Assembly: GCF_000801955.1 (NCBI RefSeq)
Contig: NZ_JSZO01000001.1
Location: 372,001 to 436,000 of the forward strand
Source: Ralstonia sp. A12
Lineage (GTDB): Bacteria; Pseudomonadota; Gammaproteobacteria; Burkholderiales; Burkholderiaceae
Direction of reading: 5' to 3'
DNA length: 64,000 nucleotides
Below are positions 17,241 to 24,909 of this stretch, piece after piece (the stretch's first letter is position 1; the number at the start of each line of letters is the position of its first letter). The notes below the pieces were generated by a model. That model did no database searches. It saw only the letters and a list, made by a program, of their open reading frames with translations, and was not told the origin of the DNA. Made by a program: the position numbers and the translations under genes.

Positions 17241-17867
17241 TCAGGCGTTTTCGAGCACGATGCCTTCGATGATGTTGGCGACATCCTCGCAACGGTCGGT
17301 GACGCTCTCCAGTTGCTCGTAGATCGCCTTCAACTTGATCAGCAGTTTGATGTCGTTTTCGGTACGGAACAGCTTGGCCATGGCGGCGCGCATCACGCGG
17401 TCGGCTTCCGATTCGAGGCGGTCGATTTCCTGTGCGATGGTCAGGATCTGGCGGCCATTGTTCATGTCGCTGAGCAGCGCCACGGCCTTGCGGACTTCCT
17501 CGCAGCAAGCCACGCAGATCGTTGCGAGCTGGCGCGATTCGTCGGTCACGTTGGTGACGTCGTACAGCGAGATGGTGAGCGACACGTCCTCCATGAGGTC
17601 GAGGATGTCGTCCATCGTCGTGATCAGCTTGTGGATCTCGTCGCGATCGAGCGGCGTGATGAAAGTCTTGTGCAGCAGCTCGATCGTGTCATGCGTGATG
17701 CGATCGGCCTTCTTCTCGAAGTTCTGCACGTTGCGCGCATGCATTTCTGCATTGGGCAGGTCGTTGACCAGCTCCTTGAGCGCATGGGCTGCCTTGACGG
17801 CGCACTCGGCGTGCTGGTTGAAGTATTCGAAAAACTTGCCTTCGGTGGGCATGAAGCGACCGAACAT
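17241..17867 (-). CDS. DUF47 / PhoU-like Pit accessory protein
   Basis: A 208-residue all-helical protein of the DUF47 (PhoU-related) family, almost always encoded next to pit. It begins MFGRFMPTEGKFFEYFNQHAECAV and contains two repeats of PhoU-like helices with conserved acidic residues in FEKKADRITHDT and IDRLESEADRVM. It probably binds metal and tunes phosphate uptake by the adjacent Pit transporter; this rests on context. It is the first gene of a two-gene operon, with pit following 14 bp later. The start at 17867 excludes an upstream frame extension lacking family similarity. Confidence 0.9.
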   Translation of the reverse strand: MFGRFMPTEGKFFEYFNQHAECAVKAAHALKELVNDLPNAEMHARNVQNFEKKADRITHDTIELLHKTFITPLDRDEIHKLITTMDDILDLMEDVSLTISLYDVTNVTDESRQLATICVACCEEVRKAVALLSDMNNGRQILTIAQEIDRLESEADRVMRAAMAKLFRTENDIKLLIKLKAIYEQLESVTDRCEDVANIIEGIVLENA

Positions 17868-18016
17868 GATGATCCTTGAAAACGGAAAACGCAGGAGAGT
17901 CGTAAAAACAGCGCCGGACGGGATCACCGCGGGCGCTGTCATCAAAACGCAATATTTTACCGGAACCGAGCGCGCATCATGCGTGGCACGTTGTGGCAGG
18001 CCGACACGAAAATGCG

Positions 18017-19405
18017 TTACGTGTCGTTGTCGAAGAAGGCGTTGCCACCGGTGAAATTATCGAACTTCGTATATTCGCCCAGGAACGTGAGCCGAACAGT
18101 ACCGATCGGGCCGTTACGCTGCTTACCGATAATGATTTCGGCAGTGCCCTTGTCCGGAGAATCGGGGTTGTAAACCTGATCGCGATAGATGAACAGAATC
18201 ACGTCAGCATCCTGTTCGATAGCGCCGGATTCACGCAAGTCCGACATCACCGGGCGCTTGTTCGGGCGCTGTTCCAGGCTTCGGTTCAACTGCGACAGCG
18301 CAATCACCGGGCAATTCAGCTCTTTCGCCAAGCCCTTGAGCGAACGCGAGATTTCCGAGATTTCCGTCGCGCGGTTTTCGCCACCGCCCGAGCCCGACAT
18401 CAGCTGCAGGTAATCGATGACGATCAGGCCGAGTTGACCGCACTGGCGCGCCAGCCGGCGTGAGCGTGCACGCAGCTCCATCGGGTTCAGCGCGGGCGTT
18501 TCGTCGATGAAGAGCTGCGCGTCGTTCATCTTCTGGATGGCATGCGTCAGGCGCGGCCAATCCTCGTCGAGCAGGCGGCCCGTGCGCAGACGGTGCTGGT
18601 CCAGCCGACCGACTGAACCCAGCATACGCATCGCGAGCTGCGTGCCCGCCATTTCCATCGAGAACACCGCCACCGGCAGCCCCTGCTCCACCGCAACGTG
18701 TTCGCCGATGTTCAGCGAGAACGCGGTCTTACCCATCGACGGACGGCCGGCCACGATGATCAGGTCACCGCCCTGCATCCCGCTGGTCATACGGTCGAGG
18801 TCAACGAAGCCCGTCGGCACACCGGTGATGTCGCTCTGGTTGTCCCGGTGGTACAACTCGTCGATACGCTCGACCACCTGCGTCAGCAGCGGCTGGATTT
18901 CCAGGAAGCCCTTCTGCCCGCGCGAGCCCTCTTCGGCAATCGCGAACACCTTGGATTCCGCTTCATCCAGCAGTTGGCGTACGTCACGGCCCTGCGGGTT
19001 GAAGGCGCCGGCGGAGATCTCGTCGGCAATCGTTACCAGTTGGCGCAGCACACCACGGTCACGGACGATTTCCGCATAGCGGCGGATGTTGGCCGCGCTC
19101 GGCGTGTTCTGCGCCAGTGCGTTCAGGTAGGCCAAGCCACCCACCTCTTCCGCCTTGCCCGCCGCCTGCAACTGCTCGTACACCGTGATCACGTCGGCCG
19201 GCTTGGCCTGCGAGATCAACTTGCCGATGTTGTGGAAGATCAGCCGGTGGTCGTAGCGGTAGAAATCGTGCTCGTTGATGAAGTCGGCGATGCGATCCCA
19301 GGCGGCGTTGTCCAGCAGCAGGCCACCGAGCACCGATTGTTCGGCCTCGATGGAATGCGGCGGCACTTTGAGGGAATCGAGCTGGGGATCGGAGGGCGCA
19401 TTCAT
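18017..19405 (-). CDS. dnaB: replicative DNA helicase DnaB
   Basis: Hexameric helicase of 462 residues that unwinds DNA at the replication fork. The N-terminal primase-interacting domain begins PPHSIEAEQSVLGGLLLD. The RecA-like domain carries Walker A GRPSMGKTAFSLN near residue 221 and Walker B LIVIDYLQLMSG. Later motifs include KELNCPVIALSQLNR. The start MNAPSDPQLD at 19405 is preceded by a TATAAT element. The open frame extends further upstream but would read through the promoter. It lies downstream of rplI but is separated from it by a strong terminator, so it is probably transcribed separately. Confidence 0.96.
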   Translation of the reverse strand: MNAPSDPQLDSLKVPPHSIEAEQSVLGGLLLDNAAWDRIADFINEHDFYRYDHRLIFHNIGKLISQAKPADVITVYEQLQAAGKAEEVGGLAYLNALAQNTPSAANIRRYAEIVRDRGVLRQLVTIADEISAGAFNPQGRDVRQLLDEAESKVFAIAEEGSRGQKGFLEIQPLLTQVVERIDELYHRDNQSDITGVPTGFVDLDRMTSGMQGGDLIIVAGRPSMGKTAFSLNIGEHVAVEQGLPVAVFSMEMAGTQLAMRMLGSVGRLDQHRLRTGRLLDEDWPRLTHAIQKMNDAQLFIDETPALNPMELRARSRRLARQCGQLGLIVIDYLQLMSGSGGGENRATEISEISRSLKGLAKELNCPVIALSQLNRSLEQRPNKRPVMSDLRESGAIEQDADVILFIYRDQVYNPDSPDKGTAEIIIGKQRNGPIGTVRLTFLGEYTKFDNFTGGNAFFDNDT

Positions 19406-19411
19406 GGCGGG

Positions 19412-19438
19412 ATTATAGCGGCGCTGCTCGGTCTTCAA
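19412..19438 (-). promoter_or_regulatory. putative dnaB promoter
   Basis: A perfect TATAAT on the minus strand (19412-19417) lies 7 bp upstream of the dnaB ATG. TTGAAG is at 19433-19438, with a spacer of only 15 bp. The closeness to the ATG would give a leaderless or near-leaderless mRNA, which weakens the call. Confidence 0.4.
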
Positions 19439-19463
19439 TCTGAACCCCTGACACAAAGGACAA

Positions 19464-19496
19464 CAAAAAAAGGCAGAGACTTTCGTCCCTGCCTTC
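19464..19496 (-). terminator. terminator of the rpsF-priB-rpsR-rplI operon
   Basis: Read on the minus strand, AAGGCAG-GGAC-gaaa-GTCT-CTGCCTT forms a long near-perfect stem followed by seven Ts. It lies about 50 bp after the rplI stop and before dnaB. Confidence 0.88.
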
Positions 19497-19548
19497 TTGA
19501 CTCGCGCCAGCCGGAAGCCCCGGGAGCCGCGAGGTGCAGCGTACGTAC

Positions 19549-20001
19549 TTAGACGGTCTCGCCCTGCACCGACACGTTCACGTCGACTGCCACATCGGTG
19601 TGCAGCGACACGACAACCGGGTGATCGCCCGTGGTCTTCAGCGGGCCGTTCGGCAGACGCACTTGCGCCTTCTCGACCTTGAAGCCTTGTGCGTTCAGCG
19701 CGTCAGCGATGTCGTGGTTGGTGACGGAGCCGAACAGGCGACCATCCACACCAGCCTTTTGCGACAGTTGCAGCGTCAGGCCGTTCAGCTTTTCGCCTTC
19801 GGCTTGTGCAGCAGCCAGCTTTTCAGCGGCCAGCTTTTCCAGCTCAGCACGGCGAGCTTCGAATTCCTTGATCGCCGACGCCGTTGCACGGCGTGCTTGC
19901 TTTTGCGGGATCAGGAAGTTACGGGCGTAACCGTCCTTCACACGCACCACGTCGCCCAGGTTACCCAAGTTGATGACTTTTTCCAGCAGAATGACTTGCA
20001 T
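19549..20001 (-). CDS. rplI: 50S ribosomal protein L9
   Basis: The 150-residue product begins [30 protein letters not shown], the universal L9 N-terminal RNA-binding domain. A long connecting helix rich in Ala, Lys and Glu (about 42-75) and a C-terminal domain follow. Length and order match the family. It is the last gene of the conserved rpsF-priB-rpsR-rplI operon, 24 bp after rpsR, and a strong terminator follows. Confidence 0.97.
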   Translation of the reverse strand: MQVILLEKVINLGNLGDVVRVKDGYARNFLIPQKQARRATASAIKEFEARRAELEKLAAEKLAAAQAEGEKLNGLTLQLSQKAGVDGRLFGSVTNHDIADALNAQGFKVEKAQVRLPNGPLKTTGDHPVVVSLHTDVAVDVNVSVQGETV

Positions 20002-20025
20002 CGTTTTTCTCCTTATCCGCGCCGA

Positions 20026-20313
20026 TTACTTCTTGTGCTGATCGGTGTACGGCATCAGCGCGAGGAAACGCGCGCGCTTGATGGCCGTATCGAGCTGGCG
20101 CTGATAGATCGCGCGCGTGCCGGTCAGGCGGGCCGGAGTGATCTTGCCGTTCTCGCCGATGAAGTCCTTGAGCAGATCGACGTCCTTGTAGTCGATTTGC
20201 TCAACGCCTGCCACGGTGAAGCGGCAGAACTTCTTGCGCTTGAACAGCGGGTTTTGCTGCTGGAAGCGCTTCTTGTTCTTCGCGTCGCGCTGCTTCTTGT
20301 TCATGAATGCCAT
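20026..20313 (-). CDS. rpsR: 30S ribosomal protein S18
   Basis: A 95-residue basic ribosomal protein. The conserved core is [23 protein letters not shown] and [33 protein letters not shown]. The N-terminus has a Lys/Arg/Gln-rich tail longer than the E. coli protein (75 residues), as is usual in Burkholderiales. S18 pairs with S6 on the 30S platform, and rpsF is two genes upstream. Only 3 bp separate it from priB. Confidence 0.97.
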   Translation of the reverse strand: MAFMNKKQRDAKNKKRFQQQNPLFKRKKFCRFTVAGVEQIDYKDVDLLKDFIGENGKITPARLTGTRAIYQRQLDTAIKRARFLALMPYTDQHKK

Positions 20314-20316
20314 GAT

Positions 20317-20643
20317 TCAATCCTTTACGAATACGTTACATCCGGAGATGTGAAAGACCAGTGTCTTGCTGCTGCGGTGCTTGCGAGCCAGGAATCCGAC
20401 GCAATCCAGGACAGTGCCTGGTGCAATGCGGTCCAGAACGGAGGCCATCTTGCCGGCGCCCAGCGCTTCGATCGAAAACTCGACCTGTCGCGCTGTCTGC
20501 GCTTCCATCGCCTGCCCGCTGTAGGTCAGCAGACAATTGACGATGGGCACGCCGGCTGGGGTGTATCGCATCACCTCACGCTCGACCAGTGTGGCGACGA
20601 GCTGCAGATGGTTGATGGCGTTGTCCCCGTGACTTCCGTTCAT
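20317..20643 (-). CDS. priB: primosomal replication protein N (PriB)
   Basis: A 108-residue OB-fold single-strand DNA-binding protein that helps PriA load DnaB when stalled forks restart. It is recognised from NHLQLVATLVEREVMRYTPAGVPIVNCLL and the C-terminal LDRIAPGTVLDCVGFLARK, together with its diagnostic position between rpsF and rpsR. It evolved from SSB and keeps that N-terminal pattern but lacks the acidic SSB tail. Placement with ribosomal protein genes and dnaB nearby is the normal beta/gamma-proteobacterial arrangement. Confidence 0.95.
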   Translation of the reverse strand: MNGSHGDNAINHLQLVATLVEREVMRYTPAGVPIVNCLLTYSGQAMEAQTARQVEFSIEALGAGKMASVLDRIAPGTVLDCVGFLARKHRSSKTLVFHISGCNVFVKD

Positions 20644-20687
20644 GCTCGCGGTGGGCGTGGGTTAGCTACGCGCCGCACCGCGCGACA

Positions 20688-21056
20688 TCAGGCGGCCTGT
20701 TCGGTTTGAGCGGCGGCCTTCTTGGCCTCTTCGCGTGCCACTTCCTTCATCATCGGCGACGGAGCCGTTTCAGCCTTCTTGGTCTGAACGATGAGGTGAC
20801 GCAGCACAGCGTCGTTGAACTTGAACGCGTGCTCGAGCTCGGCCAGGGTTTCCTTGCCGCATTCGATGTTCATGCACACGTAGTGAGCCTTGGCCAGCTT
20901 CTGGATCATGTAGGCCAGTTGGCGACGGCCCCAGTCCTCGACGCGGTGCACTTGGCCGCCTTGCGTGGTGACCGTGCTCTTGTAGCGCTCGATCATCGCG
21001 GGCACTTGCTCGCTCTGGTCCGGATGGACGATGAATACGATTTCGTAATGACGCAT
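20688..21056 (-). CDS. rpsF: 30S ribosomal protein S6
   Basis: The 122-residue product starts [26 protein letters not shown], and [17 protein letters not shown] is the conserved second half. The C-terminal tail is Ala/Lys/Glu-rich. The upstream frame extension is ignored because [10 protein letters not shown] is universal for S6. An AAGGAG ribosome-binding site lies just before the ATG on the minus strand. It is the first gene of the operon; a promoter with TTGAAA and TATAAT lies about 70-100 bp upstream. Confidence 0.97.
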   Translation of the reverse strand: MRHYEIVFIVHPDQSEQVPAMIERYKSTVTTQGGQVHRVEDWGRRQLAYMIQKLAKAHYVCMNIECGKETLAELEHAFKFNDAVLRHLIVQTKKAETAPSPMMKEVAREEAKKAAAQTEQAA

Positions 21057-21124
21057 TGACGCTCCTTGTGGATTAAGCCGCCCGGGCGTCACACTCCGGT
21101 GCAGCAAGGTTGGTTAGCCTGCCA

Positions 21125-21154
21125 TTATACGCAGGCTTGGACGATTTTTTCAAT
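21125..21154 (-). promoter_or_regulatory. rpsF operon promoter
   Basis: On the minus strand, TTGAAA (21149-21154) and a perfect TATAAT (21125-21130) are spaced 18 bp. The predicted start near 21118 gives a leader of about 60 nt. The -35 hexamer overlaps the stop codon of the upstream asparaginase gene, so the promoter is embedded in that gene's end. Confidence 0.75.
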
Positions 21155-22154
21155 ACCGATCAATGACTTGCTGCAGGGAGGCAGTTTCTGCCTGAGCACG
21201 CCCAGCTGCGATGAGCAGCATCAGCAGCACCCGCGCCTTATACGGATTGAGCGCGCCACTCGATGCCCAGCCCTGCCCGCCGGGTTGCGCCGGCACGACA
21301 CCCGCGCCTGTACGCGTCGAGCGCAGCACAAAAACACCTTGCTGGCTGGCGCGCTCAAGCGCGGCCTCCAGATTCGCGTGGATGGAGCCTGCACCGGTGG
21401 CTGCAATCACCAGCCCCCTCACGCCCGCCGCAACCAACGTATCGACCAGCCGCGCATCCGGCTGCGCGTAGCTCGCCAGCACTTCCACCCACGGCCACTG
21501 ACCCGCCGACGGCATCGGTAACACATCGGCCGCAGCCGGACGCTGAGTCGCGCGCGAAAACTGCACCTGCGCGTCCAGCACAAAACCCACCGGGCCACTG
21601 TCCGGCGAGACAAACGCCTCCACCGCGTAGGTATGCCCCTTCTGTACGTCACGTGCCGCGTGCACGCGTTGGTTGAGCGCCACCAGCACACCGCGCCCGC
21701 GCGAGCCCGGATTGGCCGCCAAACGCACAGCATTCAGCAGGTTCAGCGGGCCATCCGCCGACAGCGATGTCGACGGACGCATCGCCGCCGTCACGACGAT
21801 GGGCGTATCGCCCTGCTGCGTCAGGTGCAGCAGCATGGCCGTCTCTTCGAGCGTATCCGTGCCGTGCGTGATGACCACGCCATCCACGCGCTCAACGTCG
21901 ATCCAGTGACGGATCCGCGTGACCAGCTTTTCCCACACATCGAAGGTCAGGTCCTTGCTGTCGATCTGCGCGACCTGCTCGGCACGCACATTGGCGATGC
22001 GCTCCAAGCCAAGCTTGCTGGCAGCAAGCAGCTGATCGATGGGCACGGCGCCCGCACGGTAGCGGGCAGCGGAGCCGGCATCATCGGCAGATCCGGCGAT
22101 CGTGCCGCCGGTGGCGAGGATGGCAATGGTAGGCAAGGACATCATTGCGGACAT
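21150..22154 (-). CDS. L-asparaginase
   Basis: Hydrolyses asparagine to aspartate and ammonia. The 334-residue protein has both asparaginase signatures: ILATGGTIAGSADD (nucleophile T18 counting from 22154) and VVITHGTDTLEETAML with the second catalytic Thr-Asp pair. No signal peptide is seen, so the enzyme is probably cytoplasmic even though the sequence resembles type II enzymes. Candidate starts are 22154, 22145 and 22142; all precede SLPTIAILATGG. The last segment, NPYKARVLLMLLIA, is also conserved in the family. It is monocistronic by spacing. Confidence 0.9.
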   Translation of the reverse strand: MSAMMSLPTIAILATGGTIAGSADDAGSAARYRAGAVPIDQLLAASKLGLERIANVRAEQVAQIDSKDLTFDVWEKLVTRIRHWIDVERVDGVVITHGTDTLEETAMLLHLTQQGDTPIVVTAAMRPSTSLSADGPLNLLNAVRLAANPGSRGRGVLVALNQRVHAARDVQKGHTYAVEAFVSPDSGPVGFVLDAQVQFSRATQRPAAADVLPMPSAGQWPWVEVLASYAQPDARLVDTLVAAGVRGLVIAATGAGSIHANLEAALERASQQGVFVLRSTRTGAGVVPAQPGGQGWASSGALNPYKARVLLMLLIAAGRAQAETASLQQVIDRY

Positions 22155-22235
22155 GCGTTGTGGGCAAGGCGCGCATTGTATCCGCGCGCCCCGCCTTTGC
22201 CGACGCGGGATTGCCCTTGGGCGAGCACCAAAGCA

Positions 22236-22261
22236 AAACGCCGGCACACAGGCCGGCGTTT
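22236..22261 (-). terminator. terminator after ferredoxin-NADP reductase
   Basis: AAACGCCGGC pairs with GCCGGCGTTT (10 bp) across a 6-base loop, with a short T-run on the minus strand. It sits about 20 bp beyond the reductase stop. Confidence 0.75.
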
Positions 22262-22280
22262 GCAGCACAAGCAGCGTCGC

Positions 22281-23057
22281 TTACTTCTCGACGAAGGCGC
22301 GTTCGATCACATAGTCACCGGCTTCGCCCATGCGCGGAGAAATCTTGAAACCACGCGCGTCGAGCAGCTTGCAGGTGTCTTCCAGCATAGCCGGACTGCC
22401 GCAGATCATGGCGCGATCCACGGCCGGGTCCATCGGCGGCAGGCCGATGTCGGCGGACAGCTTGCCGTTGTCGACAAGGTCGGTCAGGCGACCCATGTTG
22501 CGGAACGGCTCGCGCGTAACAGTCGGGTAATAGATCAGCTTGTCGCGCACCTGGTCGCCGAAGAATTCGTTGTTCGGCAGCTCGCTGGTGATGAAGTCGG
22601 CATAGGCGAGTTCGCTCACCTGGCGCACGCCGTGCAGCAGCACAACCTTTTCGAAGCGCTCGTAGGTGTCGGGGTCCTGGATGATGCTCATGAACGGTGC
22701 CAGACCGGTGCCGGTGCCGAACAGGTAGAGGTTCTTGCCAGGCAGCAGGTCGTCCAGCACGAGCGTGCCGACCGGCTTCTTGCTCACCAGCAGCTTGTCG
22801 CCCACCTTCAGGTGCTGCAGGCGCGACGTGAGCGGGCCGTTCTGCACCTTGATGCTGAAGAACTCCAGATGCTCTTCATAGTTCGGGCTGGCGATACTGT
22901 AAGCGCGCATGAGCGGCTTGCCCTCGACTTCCAGACCGATCATGACGAAATGGCCGTTATGGAAGCGCAGCGCCTGGTCGCGCGTGGTCTTGAAGCTGAA
23001 CAGCGAGTCGTTCCAGTGATGGACGCTCAGAACGGTCTCTTGATTGAAAGCGGACAT
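22281..23057 (-). CDS. fpr: ferredoxin--NADP(+) reductase
   Basis: FAD flavoprotein of 258 residues, the size of bacterial Fpr, transferring electrons between NADPH and ferredoxin or flavodoxin. The FAD site is RAYSIASPNYEEHLEFF near residue 50. The NADP-binding part includes NLYLFGTGTGLAPFMSII near 115, and MICGSPAMLEDT. The C-terminal end ERAFVEK replaces the aromatic terminus of plant-type enzymes, as in the bacterial subclass. It is divergent from lexA with a 243-bp shared upstream region. Fpr often supports oxidative-stress defence and iron-sulfur repair; here that is family knowledge only. Confidence 0.92.
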   Translation of the reverse strand: MSAFNQETVLSVHHWNDSLFSFKTTRDQALRFHNGHFVMIGLEVEGKPLMRAYSIASPNYEEHLEFFSIKVQNGPLTSRLQHLKVGDKLLVSKKPVGTLVLDDLLPGKNLYLFGTGTGLAPFMSIIQDPDTYERFEKVVLLHGVRQVSELAYADFITSELPNNEFFGDQVRDKLIYYPTVTREPFRNMGRLTDLVDNGKLSADIGLPPMDPAVDRAMICGSPAMLEDTCKLLDARGFKISPRMGEAGDYVIERAFVEK

Positions 23058-23258
23058 AGTGACGTTCGGGCCAGCCCAAGGAGGCTTTATGGCGGTGCAA
23101 AATCGGTCAAGGCCTTGATTTTATGCGATTCGCTCCGCCTGCGCCTGCATCGATTGCGCATAAGCTTCTAACCAGCCGCATAGGTTTTGACGTGGATCAG
23201 AGGTGACGGCGTGCTCGCGCAACACGTCACAACGAAATCACTTGCGCTTCCCGCATCA

Positions 23259-23274
23259 CTGTATAAAATCACAG
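23259..23274 (+). promoter_or_regulatory. LexA (SOS) box 1 in the lexA promoter
   Basis: CTGT-N8-ACAG, an exact match to the 16-bp LexA operator consensus. It covers the probable -10 (TAAAAT, 23264-23269), which pairs with TTGCGC (23242-23247) at 16-bp spacing. Confidence 0.88.
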
Positions 23275-23277
23275 CAC

Positions 23278-23293
23278 CTGTTCAGATATACAG
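23278..23293 (+). promoter_or_regulatory. LexA (SOS) box 2 in the lexA promoter
   Basis: A second exact CTGT-N8-ACAG, centred 19 bp downstream of box 1 and 7 bp before the lexA ATG. The pair implies cooperative autorepression. Confidence 0.88.
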
Positions 23294-23300
23294 TGCATCC

Positions 23301-23954
23301 ATGGCCACCCTCACCCCCCGCCAGCAACAGATCTACGACCTGATCCGCCAGACAATCCAGCGCACCGGCTTTCCGCCCACCCGCGCCGAGATTGCCGCGG
23401 AGTTCGGTTTCTCGTCGGCCAATGCCGCCGAAGAACACCTGCGGGCACTGGCGCGCAAGGGCGTGATCGAACTGACACCGGGGGCCTCGCGCGGCATCCG
23501 GTTGCGGGCGACAGGCGCCGATGCCACCCAGCATCAGTTCTCGCTGCCGTCGATGGGGTTGATGCAATTGACGCTGCCGCTGGTTGGCCGCGTGGCTGCA
23601 GGCAGCCCGATCCTGGCTGCCGAGCATATTGATCGGCAGTACCAGGTCGATCCGTCGCTGTTCTCTACCCAGCCCGACTTCCTGCTGAAGGTGCGCGGCA
23701 TGAGTATGCGCGACGCTGGCATTCTGGATGGCGACCTGCTGGCCGTGCAGCGCGCTACCGAAGCCGCCAACGGCAAGATCATCGTCGCGCGCCTGGGCGA
23801 CGACGTCACGGTCAAGCGCTTCCAGCGCAAAGGCCGTCATGTTGAGCTGATTGCCGAGAACCCGGATTTTGAGCCGATCCACGTCGACCTGGATCGCGAT
23901 GAGTTCCACCTGGAAGGCTTGGCTGTTGGCCTGATCCGGCCAGCCGCCCCGTAA
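23301..23954 (+). CDS. lexA: SOS regulon repressor LexA
   Basis: A 217-residue repressor and self-cleaving S24 peptidase. The winged-helix domain begins [20 protein letters not shown], with recognition region [21 protein letters not shown]. The cleavage bond is A100-G101 in GRVAAGSPI. The catalytic serine is S135 in [10 protein letters not shown], and the lysine is K172 in [10 protein letters not shown]. The ATG at 23301 is chosen because the longer frame would run through the promoter and operators. Two SOS boxes precede the start, so the gene is autoregulated and induced by DNA damage. A terminator follows at 24024. Confidence 0.97.
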   Translation: MATLTPRQQQIYDLIRQTIQRTGFPPTRAEIAAEFGFSSANAAEEHLRALARKGVIELTPGASRGIRLRATGADATQHQFSLPSMGLMQLTLPLVGRVAAGSPILAAEHIDRQYQVDPSLFSTQPDFLLKVRGMSMRDAGILDGDLLAVQRATEAANGKIIVARLGDDVTVKRFQRKGRHVELIAENPDFEPIHVDLDRDEFHLEGLAVGLIRPAAP

Positions 23955-24023
23955 GTCTCAGGCGCACCCGCGCCGTTTCCTTCGCTGTTTTGTGCTACCC
24001 GGAGGTGAGCCATTGGCTCGCCG

Positions 24024-24049
24024 GGGCGGCGTCTTGCCGCCCGCTTTTT
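24024..24049 (+). terminator. terminator after lexA
   Basis: GGGCGGC-gtctt-GCCGCCC followed by GCTTTTT. A further hairpin (GTGAGCC-att-GGCTCGC, 24006-24022) sits directly upstream, so the lexA 3' end carries two adjacent stems. Confidence 0.8.
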
Positions 24050-24072
24050 CACCTGAACTCACGAGGTCTGCC

Positions 24073-24255
24073 ATGCGACTCGGATCGATGTCTTCCCGCC
24101 GCCCGGTACATCCGGTGCCCTATCGCCAAACCCAAGGCGTGCGCATCTATCAAGGGGAACAACGCCGTACGATGGTCGGCAGCATGGCCGCGATCTGCCG
24201 CATGCTGGACGCCATTCCAGCAGCCGCGCGCCCGGCGGGTGCCGAGCGTTGTTGA
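24073..24255 (+). CDS. hypothetical 60-residue protein
   Basis: A short ORF after the lexA terminator. The start MRLGSMSSRRPVH is preceded by CACGAGG about 6 bases upstream, a plausible ribosome-binding site. The product is basic, with QTQGVRIYQGEQRRT and a possible amphipathic helix TMVGSMAAICRMLD. It has no signal peptide or membrane helix and resembles no family I know. A TTGACA overlaps its stop codon. Coding status is uncertain because of its length; it could instead belong to the untranslated part of a regulatory RNA region. Confidence 0.45.
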   Translation: MRLGSMSSRRPVHPVPYRQTQGVRIYQGEQRRTMVGSMAAICRMLDAIPAAARPAGAERC

Positions 24256-24327
24256 CACCAATGCATCAGATGGTGGCACCGATCAGGGCATTCCCCAATG
24301 CTGCCGCCGCAACTGATTTCATACACT

Positions 24328-24395
24328 GGCCGGGCCCTGAGGACAGGGCTTTCTTCAACTGATTTTCGGCCCGCCATTTGAGCGGGCTGTTTTTT
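24328..24395 (+). ncRNA. candidate small RNA A (first of a tandem pair)
   Basis: Two hairpins about 20 nt apart: GCCCT-gaggac-AGGGC (about 24333-24349), then GCCCGC-catttga-GCGGGC (24369-24387), which ends in a T-rich run. A -10-like TACACT (24322-24327) would place the start at the base of the first hairpin. No ORF is present. The unit resembles candidate B in order and in the CTGA...GCCCGC linker. It may also simply be the terminator of the upstream small ORF. Confidence 0.45.
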
Positions 24396-24494
24396 CTGTC
24401 CACATGTTGACGCAGCGCCACATTCGCGATGTGTTTCGCTGGCAAAACGGACGTTTACCCGGATTTTGTTTGGCGTGCGTGACAGTAGTATTGC

Positions 24495-24557
24495 TAGTGC
24501 CCTCAGGGGCAATTGAGATCGCTGAATTCGAAGCCCGCTGACCGCGGGCTTTTTTTT
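24495..24557 (+). ncRNA. candidate small RNA B (second of a tandem pair)
   Basis: Short hairpin GCCC-tca-GGGGC (about 24499-24510), a ~20-nt linker containing CTGAATTCGAA, then the perfect stem AGCCCGC-tgacc-GCGGGCT (24532-24550) followed by eight Ts. A -10-like TAGTAT (24486-24491) fits a start at the base of the first hairpin, though a good -35 was not found. No gene ends just upstream on this strand, so the terminator has no protein-coding gene to serve. Confidence 0.5.
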
Positions 24558-24581
24558 CGCCGCGGCGGCCCCGGCCAGCAA

Positions 24582-24893
24582 CTAGACGCTGCCGGCCCTC
24601 TCCACGACGAGAATCCGCGCCGCACCGCGCGGATGTGCCACGTGCTCGCAGCCAATGCCCGCAAAGAAGATGTCGCCCGGCTCCAGCGCCGCAACCTTCT
24701 CTTCGCCGGCTTCTCGATAGTGCATGTCGACGATTCCGTCGAGCACCACGAAGACTTCCTCGCCATCGTTCACGTGCCAGCGGTAAGGGTGATCAGTCCA
24801 ATGCAGGCGCGTCGTGATGCCGCCCATGTTGGCGATGTCGAGCGCACCCCAGGCACGCTCTGCAGTGAACGATTTCGCGCGGATGATCTTCAT
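24582..24893 (-). CDS. cupin-domain protein
   Basis: A 103-residue single-domain cupin. Motif 1 is unusual: HWTDHPYRWHVNDGEEVFVVLDG supplies histidines and the acidic residue. Motif 2 reads ALEPGDIFFAGIGCEHVAHP. A metal ion is probable. The longer open frame is discarded because MKIIRAKSFTAERAWGALDIA starts the family-like sequence. It is encoded 16 bp downstream of the M20 peptidase gene on the same strand, so they may be co-expressed. The function cannot be assigned beyond a small metal-binding cupin. Confidence 0.85.
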   Translation of the reverse strand: MKIIRAKSFTAERAWGALDIANMGGITTRLHWTDHPYRWHVNDGEEVFVVLDGIVDMHYREAGEEKVAALEPGDIFFAGIGCEHVAHPRGAARILVVERAGSV

Positions 24894-24909
24894 GGCGATC
24901 GTACGGCAG

